64,000 bases of DNA from Phycisphaerales bacterium. Lineage in GTDB: Bacteria; Planctomycetota; Phycisphaerae; Phycisphaerales; UBA1924. Numbering within the stretch: the stretch's first letter is position 1; the number at the start of each line of letters is the position of its first letter. Where the stretch lies: contig JAFIFZ010000023.1 in NCBI GenBank assembly GCA_020831775.1, positions 35,283-99,282 of the forward strand, in the 5' to 3' direction. Below the pieces are notes generated by a model. That model searched no databases, had not been told where the DNA came from, and saw nothing but the letters and a program-made list of their open reading frames with translations. The translations under genes and the position numbers were made by a program. This document shows positions 17,423 to 27,938 of this stretch, in pieces.

Positions 17423-19555
17423 ATGTCAGACGAACTCAAAGCTGTTGGCCTTCAGCATGTCCGCAACATCGGCATCTGCGCGCACATCGACGCCGGCAAG
17501 ACCACGGTCACCGAGCGCATCCTCTACTACACCGGCAAGAGCCACAAGATGGGCGAGGTGCACGAGGGCACCGCGACCATGGACTTCCTGCAGGAAGAGC
17601 AGGAGCGCGGGATCACGATCCAGTCGGCCGCGACCACCTGCCCCTGGACCCGCAACAACGAGATCTACAAGATCAACCTGATCGACACCCCCGGCCACGT
17701 GGACTTCACCATCGAGGTCGAGCGTTCGATGCGCGTGCTCGACGGCGCGGTCGCTGTCTTCGACGGCAAAGAGGGCGTCGAGGCCCAGTCCGAGACCGTC
17801 TGGCGCCAGGCCGACCGGTACAGGGTTCCCCGCCTCTGCTTCATCAACAAGATGGACAAGCTGGGCGCCGACTTCGAGTTCAGCTTCCGCACGATCCACG
17901 AGCGCCTCGGCGCAAACCCGATCGCGGTGCAGTACCCGATCGGCTATGGCCAGGAGCTCGAGGGCATCATCGACCTCCTGTCGATGCGGGCCTTCTACTT
18001 CGACGCCGACGAGAAGGGCGCCGTCGTCACCGAGAAGGACATCCCCGACCACCTCGCCGAGACGGCCGCCAAGTGGCGCCACGACATGATCGAGAAGGCG
18101 GTCGAGTTCGACGACGCCCTCATGGAGCGGTACCTCGACGACGAGAACTCGATCACGGTCGAGGAGATCCGCGCCGCGATCCGCAAGGGCACGCTCGCCC
18201 GCGAGTGCAACCCCGTCTTCTGTGGCGCCGCCCTCCGCAACATCGGTGTGCAGCGCCTGCTCGACGGCGTCATCGACTACCTGCCCAACCCGACGGAGGT
18301 CCCGCCGGTCGAGGGCCTGAACCCCAAGAACAAGGACGAGAAGCTCGTCCGCCCCAACTCGCCCGACGCTCCGTTCTCCGGCCTGGTGTTCAAGGTCGTC
18401 AACGACGCGCACGGCGACCTGACCTATGTCCGCATCTACTCGGGCATCATGACCAAGGGCGCCCGCCTGCTCAACCCCGTCAACGGCAAGAAGGAGATCG
18501 CCAGCCGCATCTTCGAGATGCACGCCAAGGACCGCCTGGCGCTGGAAGAGGCTCACGCGGGCGCGATCGTCGCGGTCGTGGGCATCAAGGACTCGATCAC
18601 CGGCGACACCCTCTGCGCCGCGGACGACCCGATCGTTCTGGAGCGGATGGACTTCCCCGAGCCGGTCATCAGCATGTCGATCGAGCCCAAGACCGCCGAC
18701 GACAAGCGCAAGCTCTCGGAGGCACTCGTCACCATCCGGCGCGAGGACCCCTCCTTCCGCTCTGAGTACAACGACGAGACCGGCCAGACGATCATCAGCG
18801 GCATGGGCGAGCTCCACCTTGAGATCATCAAGAACAAGCTCGTCCGCGACATGAAGATCGGCGTCGAGGTCGGGCGTCCCCGCGTCAGCTACCGCGAGGC
18901 CATCAGCGGCACCGCGACCAATGTCCGCGGCATCTTCAAGAAGCAGACCGGCGGTCGCGGTCAGTTCGGCGATGTCACCATCAACCTCATGCCCTACACC
19001 AAGGAGGAGGCGGAGGAGGAGGGTCTGAACTTCAAGGACAGCATCGCCTTCGTCAACAAGATCGTCGGCGGCTCGATCCCCCGCGAGTTCATCCCGTCGG
19101 TCGAGTCGGGCGTCCGCCAGACCGCCGTCTCGGGCGTCACCGCCGGCTACCCCTTGATCAACATCAAGGCCGAGCTGATCGACGGCTCGTTCCACGCGGT
19201 CGACTCGTCGAATGTCGCGTTCGAGCAGGCCGCACGCCTCGCCCTCCGCGACGCGGTGAGCAAGGCCGGCAATGTCCTCCTCGAGCCGATCATGAAGGTC
19301 GTGATCACCACCCCCGAGGACTACCTGGGCAACATCACCGGCGACCTCTCCTCCCGTCGCGGCATGATCACCGAGACCGAGGACCGCGGCCCGGTCAAGA
19401 TCGTCTACGCCGAGGTCCCCCTCAGCGAGATGTTCGGCTACACGACCGTGCTCCGTGGCGTCTCGCAGGGACGGGCCACCAGCACGATGGAGTTCCTCGA
19501 GTACCGCGCCATGCCAGCCAGCCTCCAGAAGGAAGTCCTGGCGACCGGCGGCTGA
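17423..19555 (+). CDS. fusA: Elongation factor G
   Basis: The GTPase that moves tRNAs and mRNA through the ribosome after peptide bond formation. The 710-residue sequence has the G1 motif AHIDAGKTT (P-loop, near residue 20), the switch [10 protein letters not shown], the NKMD G4 motif, and domains II-V through to the C-terminal [21 protein letters not shown]. The ATG at 17423 is preceded by GAGGAA, and the family start ([18 protein letters not shown]) fits; a longer frame upstream is unsupported. It is not in a str operon (no rpsL, rpsG or tuf next to it). It may be a fusA paralogue of the kind many Planctomycetota carry; sequence alone cannot tell. Confidence 0.95.
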   Translation: MSDELKAVGLQHVRNIGICAHIDAGKTTVTERILYYTGKSHKMGEVHEGTATMDFLQEEQERGITIQSAATTCPWTRNNEIYKINLIDTPGHVDFTIEVERSMRVLDGAVAVFDGKEGVEAQSETVWRQADRYRVPRLCFINKMDKLGADFEFSFRTIHERLGANPIAVQYPIGYGQELEGIIDLLSMRAFYFDADEKGAVVTEKDIPDHLAETAAKWRHDMIEKAVEFDDALMERYLDDENSITVEEIRAAIRKGTLARECNPVFCGAALRNIGVQRLLDGVIDYLPNPTEVPPVEGLNPKNKDEKLVRPNSPDAPFSGLVFKVVNDAHGDLTYVRIYSGIMTKGARLLNPVNGKKEIASRIFEMHAKDRLALEEAHAGAIVAVVGIKDSITGDTLCAADDPIVLERMDFPEPVISMSIEPKTADDKRKLSEALVTIRREDPSFRSEYNDETGQTIISGMGELHLEIIKNKLVRDMKIGVEVGRPRVSYREAISGTATNVRGIFKKQTGGRGQFGDVTINLMPYTKEEAEEEGLNFKDSIAFVNKIVGGSIPREFIPSVESGVRQTAVSGVTAGYPLINIKAELIDGSFHAVDSSNVAFEQAARLALRDAVSKAGNVLLEPIMKVVITTPEDYLGNITGDLSSRRGMITETEDRGPVKIVYAEVPLSEMFGYTTVLRGVSQGRATSTMEFLEYRAMPASLQKEVLATGG

Positions 19556-19591
19556 GCCCGAACGCTCCGGCGAATCCCGAGTCCCTCCCCC

Positions 19592-19620
19592 GCCCCGGCC
19601 CAGAGCCGGGGCGTTTTCTT
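19592..19620 (+). terminator. Rho-independent terminator of fusA
   Basis: An 8-bp stem GCCCCGGC / GCCGGGGC with loop CCAGA, followed by GTTTTCTT, about 35 bases after the fusA stop. Confidence 0.85.
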
Positions 19621-19779
19621 TGCCGCATCGCCGCCAGAAGCCGAGAAACGATTGTCCGGACACCGACGGTGGTTTATCCTCTCTTCTGCCCGTTTCGGCG
19701 CCGCCCCAACGCGGCCGATGGGCAGTCGCGGCGCACCGCCGCCCGATCCGAGCGGCCCCTACCGGCGAAGGAGAGCCTC

Positions 19780-20427
19780 ATGGCCGAACCGATTTACCAG
19801 ACCCTTCTGCTCTTCGGGGCCCCGGGCGCCGGCAAGGGCACCCAGGGCAAGATCCTCGGGCAGATCCCCGGGTTCTTCCATCTCTCCTGCGGCGAGATGT
19901 TCCGCAGCCTGGACATCCACTCCGAGCTCGGCCAGATCTTCTACGAGTACTCCAGCCGCGGCGAATTGGTGCCCGACGATGTAACCGTCAAGATGTGGGC
20001 GGAGAACATCCGCGCGCAGACGATCCTGAGCCTGTACAAGCCGCACGACGACCTGCTGATCCTCGACGGGATCCCGCGGAGTGTCGAGCAGGCGAAGCTG
20101 ATGGAGAAGTACATCAAGGTGCTGGGCATCGTGCACCTTGTCTGCCGCGACAAGGAAGCGATGGTCAAAAGGCTCCGCCGGCGCGCGCTGAAGGAGAACC
20201 GGGTCGACGACGCCAAGGAAGATGTGATTCGCAACCGCTGGCAGGTGTACGAGAGAGACACCGAGCCGGTGCTGAAGCACTACCGCGACAGTCTGATCCA
20301 CGAGGTCGACGCGGTGGGCTCCCCCGCCAGCGTGCTCCAGCATGTTCTGGAGGTCGTCGTTCCGATCCAGGACACGCACTTCAACAACCCGATCGACGGC
20401 TCGGAGACCGGGCCCGGCAAGGCCTGA
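19780..20427 (+). CDS. adk: Adenylate kinase-type nucleotide kinase
   Basis: Interconverts ATP + AMP and 2 ADP. The 215-residue protein has the P-loop GAPGAGKGT (near residue 13), the AMP-site segment LSCGEMFR, and DGIPRSVEQA, the usual DG-[FI]-PR-[TS]-xxQA motif. Arg-rich loops include VKRLRRRALKENRVDDAKEDVIRNRWQVY. The LID region is short and lacks the zinc-binding Cys set, as in short-type adenylate kinases. The ATG at 19780 follows AAGGAGA at the right distance. It lies after the fusA terminator, so it has its own transcript, and is 73 bases ahead of the prepilin-like gene. The substrate could be another NMP, but the motifs favour AMP. Confidence 0.88.
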   Translation: MAEPIYQTLLLFGAPGAGKGTQGKILGQIPGFFHLSCGEMFRSLDIHSELGQIFYEYSSRGELVPDDVTVKMWAENIRAQTILSLYKPHDDLLILDGIPRSVEQAKLMEKYIKVLGIVHLVCRDKEAMVKRLRRRALKENRVDDAKEDVIRNRWQVYERDTEPVLKHYRDSLIHEVDAVGSPASVLQHVLEVVVPIQDTHFNNPIDGSETGPGKA

Positions 20428-20500
20428 GCGGGCCGGAACCCGACACGGACATCCCCGAGAGCCGACCGACGATCGCCGCGCAGCGCGCGTAGGCTGGCGG

Positions 20501-21283
20501 ATGCGTCGGCTCGCTTTCACTCTGATCGAGCTTCTGGTCGTGATGGCGATCATCGCGGTGCTGGCTGGCATCATGCTGCCCATGCTTGCCGGGGCGAGGG
20601 AACAGGCCCGGCAGGTTGTCTGCGGCTCACGCCTCCGCCAGATCGCGATCGGGATGGACCTGTACTGGAAGGATTTCGACCGCCTGCTCCCGCAGATGGC
20701 CGGCCCCCTGCCCGGCGGGGGCGAGTCGATCATCGGCTCGCTGTTCGCCGGCAAGAGGGGCACGCTGCCGATGTTCGGGCTCGACGAGTATGGCGCCTCC
20801 CGCCGCCCCCTGAACCCCTACGTGCTCACCCAGGCCCTCCCGCCCGACGAGGACAAGGGGACGGTCGAGCTGGAGGTCTTCCGGTCCCCGCTCGATCGCG
20901 GGGCGACGGTGCCCGGGCTGGGCAGGGTCGACTCGATGTACGACCTTGTCGGGTGCAGCTATGCCCTGAACGACCACGCGGTCGACAGCGACCCGATCAA
21001 CGAGCTCTGGGCGACGCTCGTTCCGCCCGGGGGCGGGCGGATGCCCCCGATCCTCAACCCAAGCTTCACCTGGATGGTCGGGACGCACACGATCTACAAC
21101 TACGACGGCGGGGGCGACCGCGAGTCGCGATGGTTCAGGGGTAACCAGGAACGGGCGAACCTGCTCTACGCCGATCTGCACGTCGAACTCGGGATGATCG
21201 TGCCCGAGGGCGAGGTGCACACGACCGACCGGTACACCTTCCTGCCCCGCCCAGACTGGATCGAAAACTACCCCCACCGCTGA
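20501..21283 (+). CDS. Prepilin-like (type II/IV pseudopilin) protein
   Basis: 260 residues beginning MRRLAFTLIELLVVMAIIAVLAGIM: a short basic leader and the FTLIELLVV prepilin signal, with cleavage expected before Phe and a Glu at position 5 of the mature chain. The hydrophobic helix is followed by a soluble domain with the pattern seen in the abundant planctomycete prepilin families (AREQARQVVCGSRLRQIAIGMDLY). Near the end, the VGTHTIYNYDGGGDRESRWFRG and LLYADLHVEL segments resemble H-x-DG-type family tails. Such proteins number in the dozens per planctomycete genome, and their individual roles are unknown. The ATG at 20501 is set by the signal. It is convergent with the transglutaminase-like gene, with only four bases between the stops. 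Confidence 0.85.
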   Translation: MRRLAFTLIELLVVMAIIAVLAGIMLPMLAGAREQARQVVCGSRLRQIAIGMDLYWKDFDRLLPQMAGPLPGGGESIIGSLFAGKRGTLPMFGLDEYGASRRPLNPYVLTQALPPDEDKGTVELEVFRSPLDRGATVPGLGRVDSMYDLVGCSYALNDHAVDSDPINELWATLVPPGGGRMPPILNPSFTWMVGTHTIYNYDGGGDRESRWFRGNQERANLLYADLHVELGMIVPEGEVHTTDRYTFLPRPDWIENYPHR

Positions 21284-21287
21284 AGGT

Positions 21288-22670
21288 TCACTCGCGGTTT
21301 CTGCGCTGCTCGCGCTCGCGGCGTTGGTCCTCGGCAGTGATCGGTGTCGTCGTGACACTGAAGATCAGCGCCTGCACGGCGCGGTCCGGCGGGGTTGGCG
21401 TGATCAGCCAGCCCCAGAAGCCGGGCATGCCGGACTGCCCGTGCGAGCGGACGGTCGTGGGCGGGAAGAAGTGGAATGCGATGGGGGCGACGCCGTCGAG
21501 CTCGTCGTGGCTGCCGAAGTAGCGGACCGGTCGCTGCCAGTAGTTGCGCGGCATGCGCGACGAGACGCGGCGCATCCGCTGCGGGTCGACGGGGATCCAT
21601 GTGACCGAGCCGTCGCGCTCGTCGTACAGGGCGAACTCGACCCACGAGCGGAGCGGGATGGCGGGGCCGCCCCTGCGGGTGCCGACGCCGCGGTCGCGGT
21701 CGCCCCGCTGCTCGTGCACGTCATATCCGATGACGACGCGCGCGGGGATACCGACGCGCCGGTAGACCGAGGCGAGGAGCGTGGCCATGTCGAAGGGCGT
21801 GCCGCGCATCTCTCTGGCGGCGACGGTCGGCCCGTAGACCTCGACGGCCTCGAACTGGCCGGCGTGGTTGAAGAGCAGGCCGTTGCCCGATGGGGTGTAG
21901 TTCTCTGCGACCCTGCCCGCGAGGAACTTGGCGAGCACCGCGGGGCGCATCGCGCTCTTGACGCGGTCGATGCTCGCGCCGTCGGTCCACTCGGCGATCA
22001 GGCGGTCGACCGGGGCTGTGTCGTAGGGGCGGCTCGGCCCGACGCCGGGATCGAACTCGATAAAGGGCTGCGGCTCCATCACGCGCTTGAGCTCGTCGGG
22101 CAGTTCGTCCTCCCACCACGCGACTCGCTCGGCGACCTCGTCTCTGTACACCGTGCGGTAGGAACGCATGGGGATCTCGAGCTGCAGGTTCATCTCGCGC
22201 GAGGTGATCGGCTCGCGGTTGGGCGCAACGAAGCCGAACCTGATGTACCCGGCGCCCGCCGCGACATCTTCGAGGTAGGCGTCGGGCGCGTCGGCGACCT
22301 TGTGCCCGTCGAACTGCATCTCACCCCGGATCTTCGAGATGTCTGTGCGGTGCGAGGCGGAGGTGTTGGGGGCGGGGAAGATGACCGCGGCGGTCTCGAT
22401 CTTCCACTGATCGATCTCGGGCATGCGGTCTTCGGGCGGGCGGCGCTCGAACCACGAACGCACCTCGACGCGGGCGCGGACCGTCCAGCGTCGTTCGTTG
22501 GTGAACTCCATGATGTCGGGGTTGGGCAGGCCGGGCCCGCGCTGGGCCCGCTGGCCGGGCTCGGCGGGCTGGGCCGCTGCGGGCGCAACGGGCAAGGCCA
22601 GGGCCGCGAGCGCCAACGAAAGGATCGCGGGCAGCACGCCTGCGTGGCAACGAACGGTCGGGCTCGGCAT
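21288..22670 (-). CDS. Transglutaminase-like secreted protein, probably catalytically dead
   Basis: 460 residues with a signal peptide (about residues 10-33, ending PVAPAAAQ) and a late transglutaminase-like core. The framework is clear: GTPFDMATLLASVYRRVGIPARVVIGYDV, then RSWVEFALYDE and WIPVDPQRMRR. In active members the first segment carries a Cys (GxC before xxATLL) and the second starts with His (HAWVE). Here these positions are Pro/Phe and Arg, while the Asp (VDP) remains. I therefore expect a non-catalytic or redesigned protein. The N-terminal half (residues about 50-270) is beta-rich with no known family. The ATG at 22670 gives a proper signal peptide; longer in-frame starts do not. 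Confidence 0.8.
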   Translation of the reverse strand: MPSPTVRCHAGVLPAILSLALAALALPVAPAAAQPAEPGQRAQRGPGLPNPDIMEFTNERRWTVRARVEVRSWFERRPPEDRMPEIDQWKIETAAVIFPAPNTSASHRTDISKIRGEMQFDGHKVADAPDAYLEDVAAGAGYIRFGFVAPNREPITSREMNLQLEIPMRSYRTVYRDEVAERVAWWEDELPDELKRVMEPQPFIEFDPGVGPSRPYDTAPVDRLIAEWTDGASIDRVKSAMRPAVLAKFLAGRVAENYTPSGNGLLFNHAGQFEAVEVYGPTVAAREMRGTPFDMATLLASVYRRVGIPARVVIGYDVHEQRGDRDRGVGTRRGGPAIPLRSWVEFALYDERDGSVTWIPVDPQRMRRVSSRMPRNYWQRPVRYFGSHDELDGVAPIAFHFFPPTTVRSHGQSGMPGFWGWLITPTPPDRAVQALIFSVTTTPITAEDQRREREQRRNRE

Positions 22671-22904
22671 GGCTGGGGCTCCGTTTCCGGCTTGCGGTCC
22701 GGGCTCTGGCTCCGGGCATTCGCTCAAGGGGGAGGGCCGTGCGGCCCGGGCGAGCGTCGCCCTGTTGGTCCCTGCCGGGGGTGGGCGCGTACCCTCGTCG
22801 CCCCGGCGCTCCCTGCAAGAGTATAACTGCATGCGGGCCCGGCACAAAGCGGGGCACGAGGCCGGACCCGAACTTCACAGACCAGACCCACACCGGAGGC
22901 GTTG

Positions 22905-24392
<1,488 letters not shown>

Positions 24393-24430
24393 GACCGCCC
24401 GAGAGTTTGCCGAAGACCGACACAAAGGAC

Positions 24431-24460
24431 AGGACGCCGGGCGGCAGCGCCCGGCGTCCT
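24431..24460 (+). terminator. Strong terminator after fumC, possibly bidirectional
   Basis: A 12-bp stem (AGGACGCCGGGC / GCCCGGCGTCCT, loop GGCAGC) extends outward through partly complementary ACAAAGGAC and TGTCCTTGT. It sits between convergent fumC and the dockerin-tagged gene at 24493 and could serve both. Confidence 0.8.
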
Positions 24461-24492
24461 TGTCCTTGTGGAGTCGGCAGGACATGGCCGCG

Positions 24493-25227
24493 TCAGCAGC
24501 CGATCGCAAACGCGTTGAGGAACTCGAAGAAGTCGTCGGCATCGATCACGCCGTCGTTGTTGAAGTCGGCTCGCATATCGCCATCTGCGAAGAGCTGGAG
24601 GAAGAGGAAGAAGTCGTCGGCGTCGACCACGCCGTCGCCGTTGAGGTCGGGCGGGCAGGCCGTGCCCGAGCTGACCATGACGCGCAGAGCACTCATGTTG
24701 CTGTTTGGAAAGAGCGTCCAGGTTCCGGGCCCGCCACGCCAAGCCCAGCGGTCATTGGTGTGACCGAACGAGTTCCGCAGCCAGGCGCCCCAACTATTGG
24801 AGCCGGGCATGATGCCCATCCAGTAGACGACACCCTGCTCGAGTTGGACCGATCCGTCCGCCGTGATACTCAGCGGAAGGTCCGCGATGTTCGGAGAGTT
24901 CGGCGCATCCCATTCGGCCAAGAGCGTGCCGGGCTCGCCGAAACTGTCTTCGTAGATCTGGAACCAGAAGAGATCGTCGCTGCCGCGATGGATCAGCGGG
25001 AAGGTGATCTCGGTGATCCCGCCGCTCGCCTCAGGAACGATGCGGAAGAAAGGTCCCCACGGCTGGCCTGCGTCCGGCCCCATGACAACCATGCCGAGCG
25101 ACTCGAACTCGTTGCCCGGCCCCATGTTGTCAAAGGCGGTCTCGATTGCGTGAGCGCCGGACGCGAGCACTGCGATTGAAATCGCGATGGTCGACGCCGT
25201 TGCCCCGCGTCTTCGTAACTGTGCCAT
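24493..25227 (-). CDS. Dockerin-tagged secreted protein, paralogue A
   Basis: 244 residues: a signal peptide (IAISIAVLASGAHA), a beta-rich body of about 165 residues, and a C-terminal dockerin-like tag. The tag has two Ca2+-loop repeats (NGDGVVDADDFF and NNDGVIDADDFF), with Cys before the first and Gly-Cys at the very end. This GC-type tag is typical of Phycisphaerales secreted proteins, where it is thought to anchor proteins at the surface. The body shares FxPLxH, WFQIYED, FGEPG, YWMGIMP and NRWAWRG landmarks with the three paralogues upstream and is the most divergent of them. Its ATG (25227) follows CGGAG. Only 34 bases separate it from the next gene, so it is probably transcribed from that gene's promoter. 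Function unknown. Confidence 0.82.
   Translation of the reverse strand: MAQLRRRGATASTIAISIAVLASGAHAIETAFDNMGPGNEFESLGMVVMGPDAGQPWGPFFRIVPEASGGITEITFPLIHRGSDDLFWFQIYEDSFGEPGTLLAEWDAPNSPNIADLPLSITADGSVQLEQGVVYWMGIMPGSNSWGAWLRNSFGHTNDRWAWRGGPGTWTLFPNSNMSALRVMVSSGTACPPDLNGDGVVDADDFFLFLQLFADGDMRADFNNDGVIDADDFFEFLNAFAIGC
24509..24622. repeat. 114-base stretch identical to 26171-26284
   Basis: Within the dockerin-coding 3' ends of two paralogues, bases 24509-24622 and 26171-26284 are identical base for base as I read them. The flanking bodies of these genes are clearly diverged. Recent duplication or gene conversion is the likely explanation. Confidence 0.75.
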
Positions 25228-25261
25228 GGTCTACTCCGATCGGTGAGCGGTTGAAGCGACT

Positions 25262-25984
25262 TCAGCAGCCCGCAGCAAATGCGTTGAGGAACTCGAAGAA
25301 GTCGTCGGCATCGATCACGCCGTCGTTGTTGAAGTCGGCCCGGAGGTCGCCCGCGGCGAAGAGCTGCAGGAAGAGGAAGAAATCGTCAGCGTCGACCACG
25401 CCGTCGCCGTTGAGGTCCGGCGGGCAGGTCGGGCCGGCTGCGTCGACCATGATGCGCAGGCCACTCATGTTGCTGTTCGCAAAGAGGGTCCAGGTACCAG
25501 GACCTCGCCAGGCCCAGCGGTTCTTGGTCTCGCCGAACGAGTTGCGCCGCCAGGTACCGTTGCTGTCCATCGCGGGCATGATGCCGATCCAGTAGGTCGT
25601 GCCCTGGTCGAGGCTCGTCGAACCATCGAACTGGAAGGTGCTGAGGCCGTTGGCCGGATCACCGGAGACCTCGTGCTCGCCGACGAGCGCACCGATCTGC
25701 CCGAAGTCGTCCTGGTAGACCTGGAACCAGAACTGGTTGTTCTGATTGCTGTGGGCCAGGGGGAACGAGACCTCGACGATGCCGCCGCTCGCCTCGGCGG
25801 TGATGTCGAAGAACGCGGCCCACGGAACTCCGACATCGGGCCCGCGGACGAGCATGCCCGTCCCCGGCTCAAACGCGTTGCCAGAGCCGAGGTTGTCGTA
25901 CGCCGTCGATTGCGCTGAAGCACCGGATGCGGCGATCAAGCCAGCGCACACAGACACACCAAACAGCTTTGCTCTGTTCACCAC
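25262..25984 (-). CDS. Dockerin-tagged secreted protein, paralogue B
   Basis: 240 residues starting at GTG 25984 (a second GTG follows at once); AAAAGGAG lies at the right distance. The signal peptide VNRAKLFGVSVCAGLIAASGASA is nearly the same in paralogues C and D. The body has YDNLGSGNAF, RGPDVGVPWAAFFDITAEASGGIVEVSFPL, WFQVYQDDFGQIG and YWIGIMPAM, and ends in the GC-type dockerin tag (two NxDGVxDADDFF loops, terminal GC). The repeated ASGGI-x-E(V/I) and Trp-rich strands suggest a jelly-roll or lectin-like fold, but I can assign no family. Its own promoter lies at 26068-26096. Confidence 0.83.
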   Translation of the reverse strand: MVNRAKLFGVSVCAGLIAASGASAQSTAYDNLGSGNAFEPGTGMLVRGPDVGVPWAAFFDITAEASGGIVEVSFPLAHSNQNNQFWFQVYQDDFGQIGALVGEHEVSGDPANGLSTFQFDGSTSLDQGTTYWIGIMPAMDSNGTWRRNSFGETKNRWAWRGPGTWTLFANSNMSGLRIMVDAAGPTCPPDLNGDGVVDADDFFLFLQLFAAGDLRADFNNDGVIDADDFFEFLNAFAAGC

Positions 25985-26067
25985 AAGAATCTCCTTTTCA
26001 CTACCCAAACGCTCCGCCACTCCGACGGCGGCCCACGGTGACGAGACCCATCGCCTCATCTGCGGCG

Positions 26068-26096
26068 AACTTAACAGAACCACTCCGCCGCGTCAA
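26068..26096 (-). promoter_or_regulatory. Shared-type promoter of paralogue B
   Basis: Minus strand TTGACG (26091-26096), 17 bases, TAAGTT (26068-26073). The same -35, spacing, -10 and upstream-of-minus-10 word GTTCTGT recur before paralogues C and D, which makes this call much stronger than a single match. Confidence 0.65.
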
Positions 26097-26154
26097 CAGT
26101 TTCCGCGCAGGATGCCATTTTCAGGCGGCATCCAAACTCTTTTCCTCCCGACAT

Positions 26155-26877
26155 TCAGCAGCCGATTGCGAACGCGTTGAGGAACTCGAAGAAGTCGTCG
26201 GCATCGATCACGCCGTCGTTGTTGAAGTCGGCTCGCATATCGCCATCTGCGAAGAGCTGGAGGAAGAGGAAGAAGTCGTCGGCGGCGACGACGCCGTCGC
26301 CGTTGAGGTCAGGCGGGCAGGCCGGGACAGTGGCACCGACCATGACACGGAGCGCGCTCACTTGGCTGTTAGAGAACAGGGTCCATGTGTCGGGGCCGCG
26401 CCAGGCCCAACGGTTCTTGGTCTCGCCGAAGTTGTTCCGGCGCCAGGTACCGTGGCTGTTCATGGCCGGCAAGACACCGATCCAGTAGACCGTGCCCTGC
26501 TCGAGGTTGATTGTGCCGTCGAGCTGGAAGGTGCTGAGACCGTTGTCCGGATCGCCGGTGACCTCGTGCTCGCCGACCAGCGCACCGATCTGCCCGAAAT
26601 CGTCCTCGTAGACCTGGAACCAATACTGGTTGTTGTGGTTGTTGTGGTGCAGCGGGAACGAGACCTCGACGATGCCGCCGCTCGCCTCAGCGGTGATGTC
26701 GAAGAACGCGGCCCACGGAACACCGACATCGGGCCCGCGAACGAGCATGCCCGCCATGGCGTCGAACTCATTGCCCGGGCCCATGTTGTCGTAGGCGGTC
26801 GTCTGCGCCGAAGCACCTGACGCGGCGACCAACCCTGCACACACAGACAGACCCAACAGCTTTGTTCTGTTCATCAC
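26155..26877 (-). CDS. Dockerin-tagged secreted protein, paralogue C
   Basis: 240 residues from GTG 26877 (an ATG follows at 26874; either could be used with the AGGAG at 26884-26888). The signal peptide is NRTKLLGLSVCAGLVAASGASA. The body is very close to paralogue B (RGPDVGVPWAAFFDITAEASGGIVEVSFPL is shared) with local changes such as HHNNHNNQYWF. The C-terminal tag has two Ca2+ loops and the final IGC. Its tag-coding DNA is identical over 114 bases to that of paralogue A, not B, so tag and body have different histories. It has its own promoter at 26962-26990. Function unknown. Confidence 0.83.
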   Translation of the reverse strand: MMNRTKLLGLSVCAGLVAASGASAQTTAYDNMGPGNEFDAMAGMLVRGPDVGVPWAAFFDITAEASGGIVEVSFPLHHNNHNNQYWFQVYEDDFGQIGALVGEHEVTGDPDNGLSTFQLDGTINLEQGTVYWIGVLPAMNSHGTWRRNNFGETKNRWAWRGPDTWTLFSNSQVSALRVMVGATVPACPPDLNGDGVVAADDFFLFLQLFADGDMRADFNNDGVIDADDFFEFLNAFAIGC

Positions 26878-26961
26878 GACGCTCTCCTTTGAATATCGAA
26901 ACTCTCCGCCACTCCGACAGCGGACCCACGGTGACGAGACCCGGCACCCCGTCCAATACGG

Positions 26962-26990
26962 AACTTAACAGAACCTCATCTGCGCGTCAA
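26962..26990 (-). promoter_or_regulatory. Shared-type promoter of paralogue C
   Basis: Minus strand TTGACG (26985-26990), 17 bases, TAAGTT (26962-26967), same layout as at 26068 and 27851. The start codon lies about 85 bases downstream. Confidence 0.65.
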
Positions 26991-27040
26991 GAAGTTATCC
27001 GGCGGAGATTCCGGCTCCGAACAGAATTCGGCCAGTCCAT

Positions 27041-27769
27041 TCAGCACCCTTGCGCAAACGCGTTGAGGAACTCGAAGAAGTCGTCCGCGTCGATCACGCC
27101 GTCGTTGTTGAAGTCGGCTCGCAGGTCGCCATCGGCGAACAGCTGCAGGAAGAGAAAGAAGTCGTCGGCGTCGACCACGCCATCGCCGTTGAGGTCGGGC
27201 GGGCAGGTCGGGCCGGCGGCGTCGACCATGATGCGCAGCCCGGCCATGCCGGTGCTGGAAAAGAAGCTCCAAGTATCCGGCCCGCGCCAGGCCCAGCGGC
27301 TCCTGGTCTCGCCGAAGTTGTTCCAGTGCCAGGTGCCGTGGCTGGCCGGCCCCGGCATGATGCCGATCCAGTAGGTCGTGCCCTGTTCGAGGTTGATCGA
27401 GCCGTCGAACTGGAAGGTGCTGACACCGATGTTCGGATCGGCAAAGACCTCGTGCTCGCCGACCAGCGGGCCGATCTGGCCGAAATCGTCCTGGTAGACC
27501 TGGAACCAGAAGAGATTGTTCTGGTTGTTGAGAAGCAGCGGAAACGAAACTTCAACAATGCCGCCGCTCGCCTCGACGGGGATGCCGAAGAACGCCGCCC
27601 AGGGCGAGAGCGTCGATGCGTCCGGTCCACGAGTAACCATGCCATGCGTGGCGTCGAACTCATTGCCCGGGCCGAGGTTGTCGTACGCCGTCAACTGCGC
27701 CGAAGCGCCGGACGCGGCGACCAACCCAGCGCACGCAGACACACCAAACAGCTTTGTTCTGTTCACCAC
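27041..27769 (-). CDS. Dockerin-tagged secreted protein, paralogue D
   Basis: 242 residues from GTG 27769, with AAAGGAG upstream. The signal peptide is VNRTKLFGVSACAGLVAASGASA. The body is the same fold as B and C with a two-residue longer loop (RGPDASTLSPWAAFFGIPVEASGG). The tag is NGDGVVDADDFF plus NNDGVIDADDFF, ending QGC. The Asp-rich loops fit Ca2+ binding as in true dockerins, though no cohesin partner is visible. Promoter at 27851-27879. Function unknown; surface-exposed or matrix role inferred from the secretion and tag signals. Confidence 0.83.
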   Translation of the reverse strand: MVNRTKLFGVSACAGLVAASGASAQLTAYDNLGPGNEFDATHGMVTRGPDASTLSPWAAFFGIPVEASGGIVEVSFPLLLNNQNNLFWFQVYQDDFGQIGPLVGEHEVFADPNIGVSTFQFDGSINLEQGTTYWIGIMPGPASHGTWHWNNFGETRSRWAWRGPDTWSFFSSTGMAGLRIMVDAAGPTCPPDLNGDGVVDADDFFLFLQLFADGDLRADFNNDGVIDADDFFEFLNAFAQGC

Positions 27770-27850
27770 GAGGTTCTCCTTTGAGCACCGAAACTCTCAG
27801 CCGCAACGACGGCGGACCCACGGAACCAGACCCGACGCGCGACCGAACGG

Positions 27851-27879
27851 AACTTAACAGAACATCATCAGCGCGTCAA
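27851..27879 (-). promoter_or_regulatory. Shared-type promoter of paralogue D
   Basis: Minus strand TTGACG (27874-27879), 17 bases, TAAGTT (27851-27856), matching the promoters of paralogues B and C. Confidence 0.65.
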
Positions 27880-27938
27880 GAAGTTACCGGGCGGGCCCGC
27901 CGGAGACCCCGATCCCCGAACCGGACCCTGTCCGCCTG

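Noticed and set aside
17426..19663. 745-codon minus-strand open frame antisense to fusA
   Set aside because: It lies wholly within the well-supported EF-G gene and has the Asp/Val/Leu-rich shadow composition; no family resemblance.
24460..27784. Acidic plus-strand frames with repeated VEELEEVVGIDHAV-like segments
   Set aside because: They are the reverse complement of the dockerin loops. The repetition mirrors the tags and is not an independent repeat protein.
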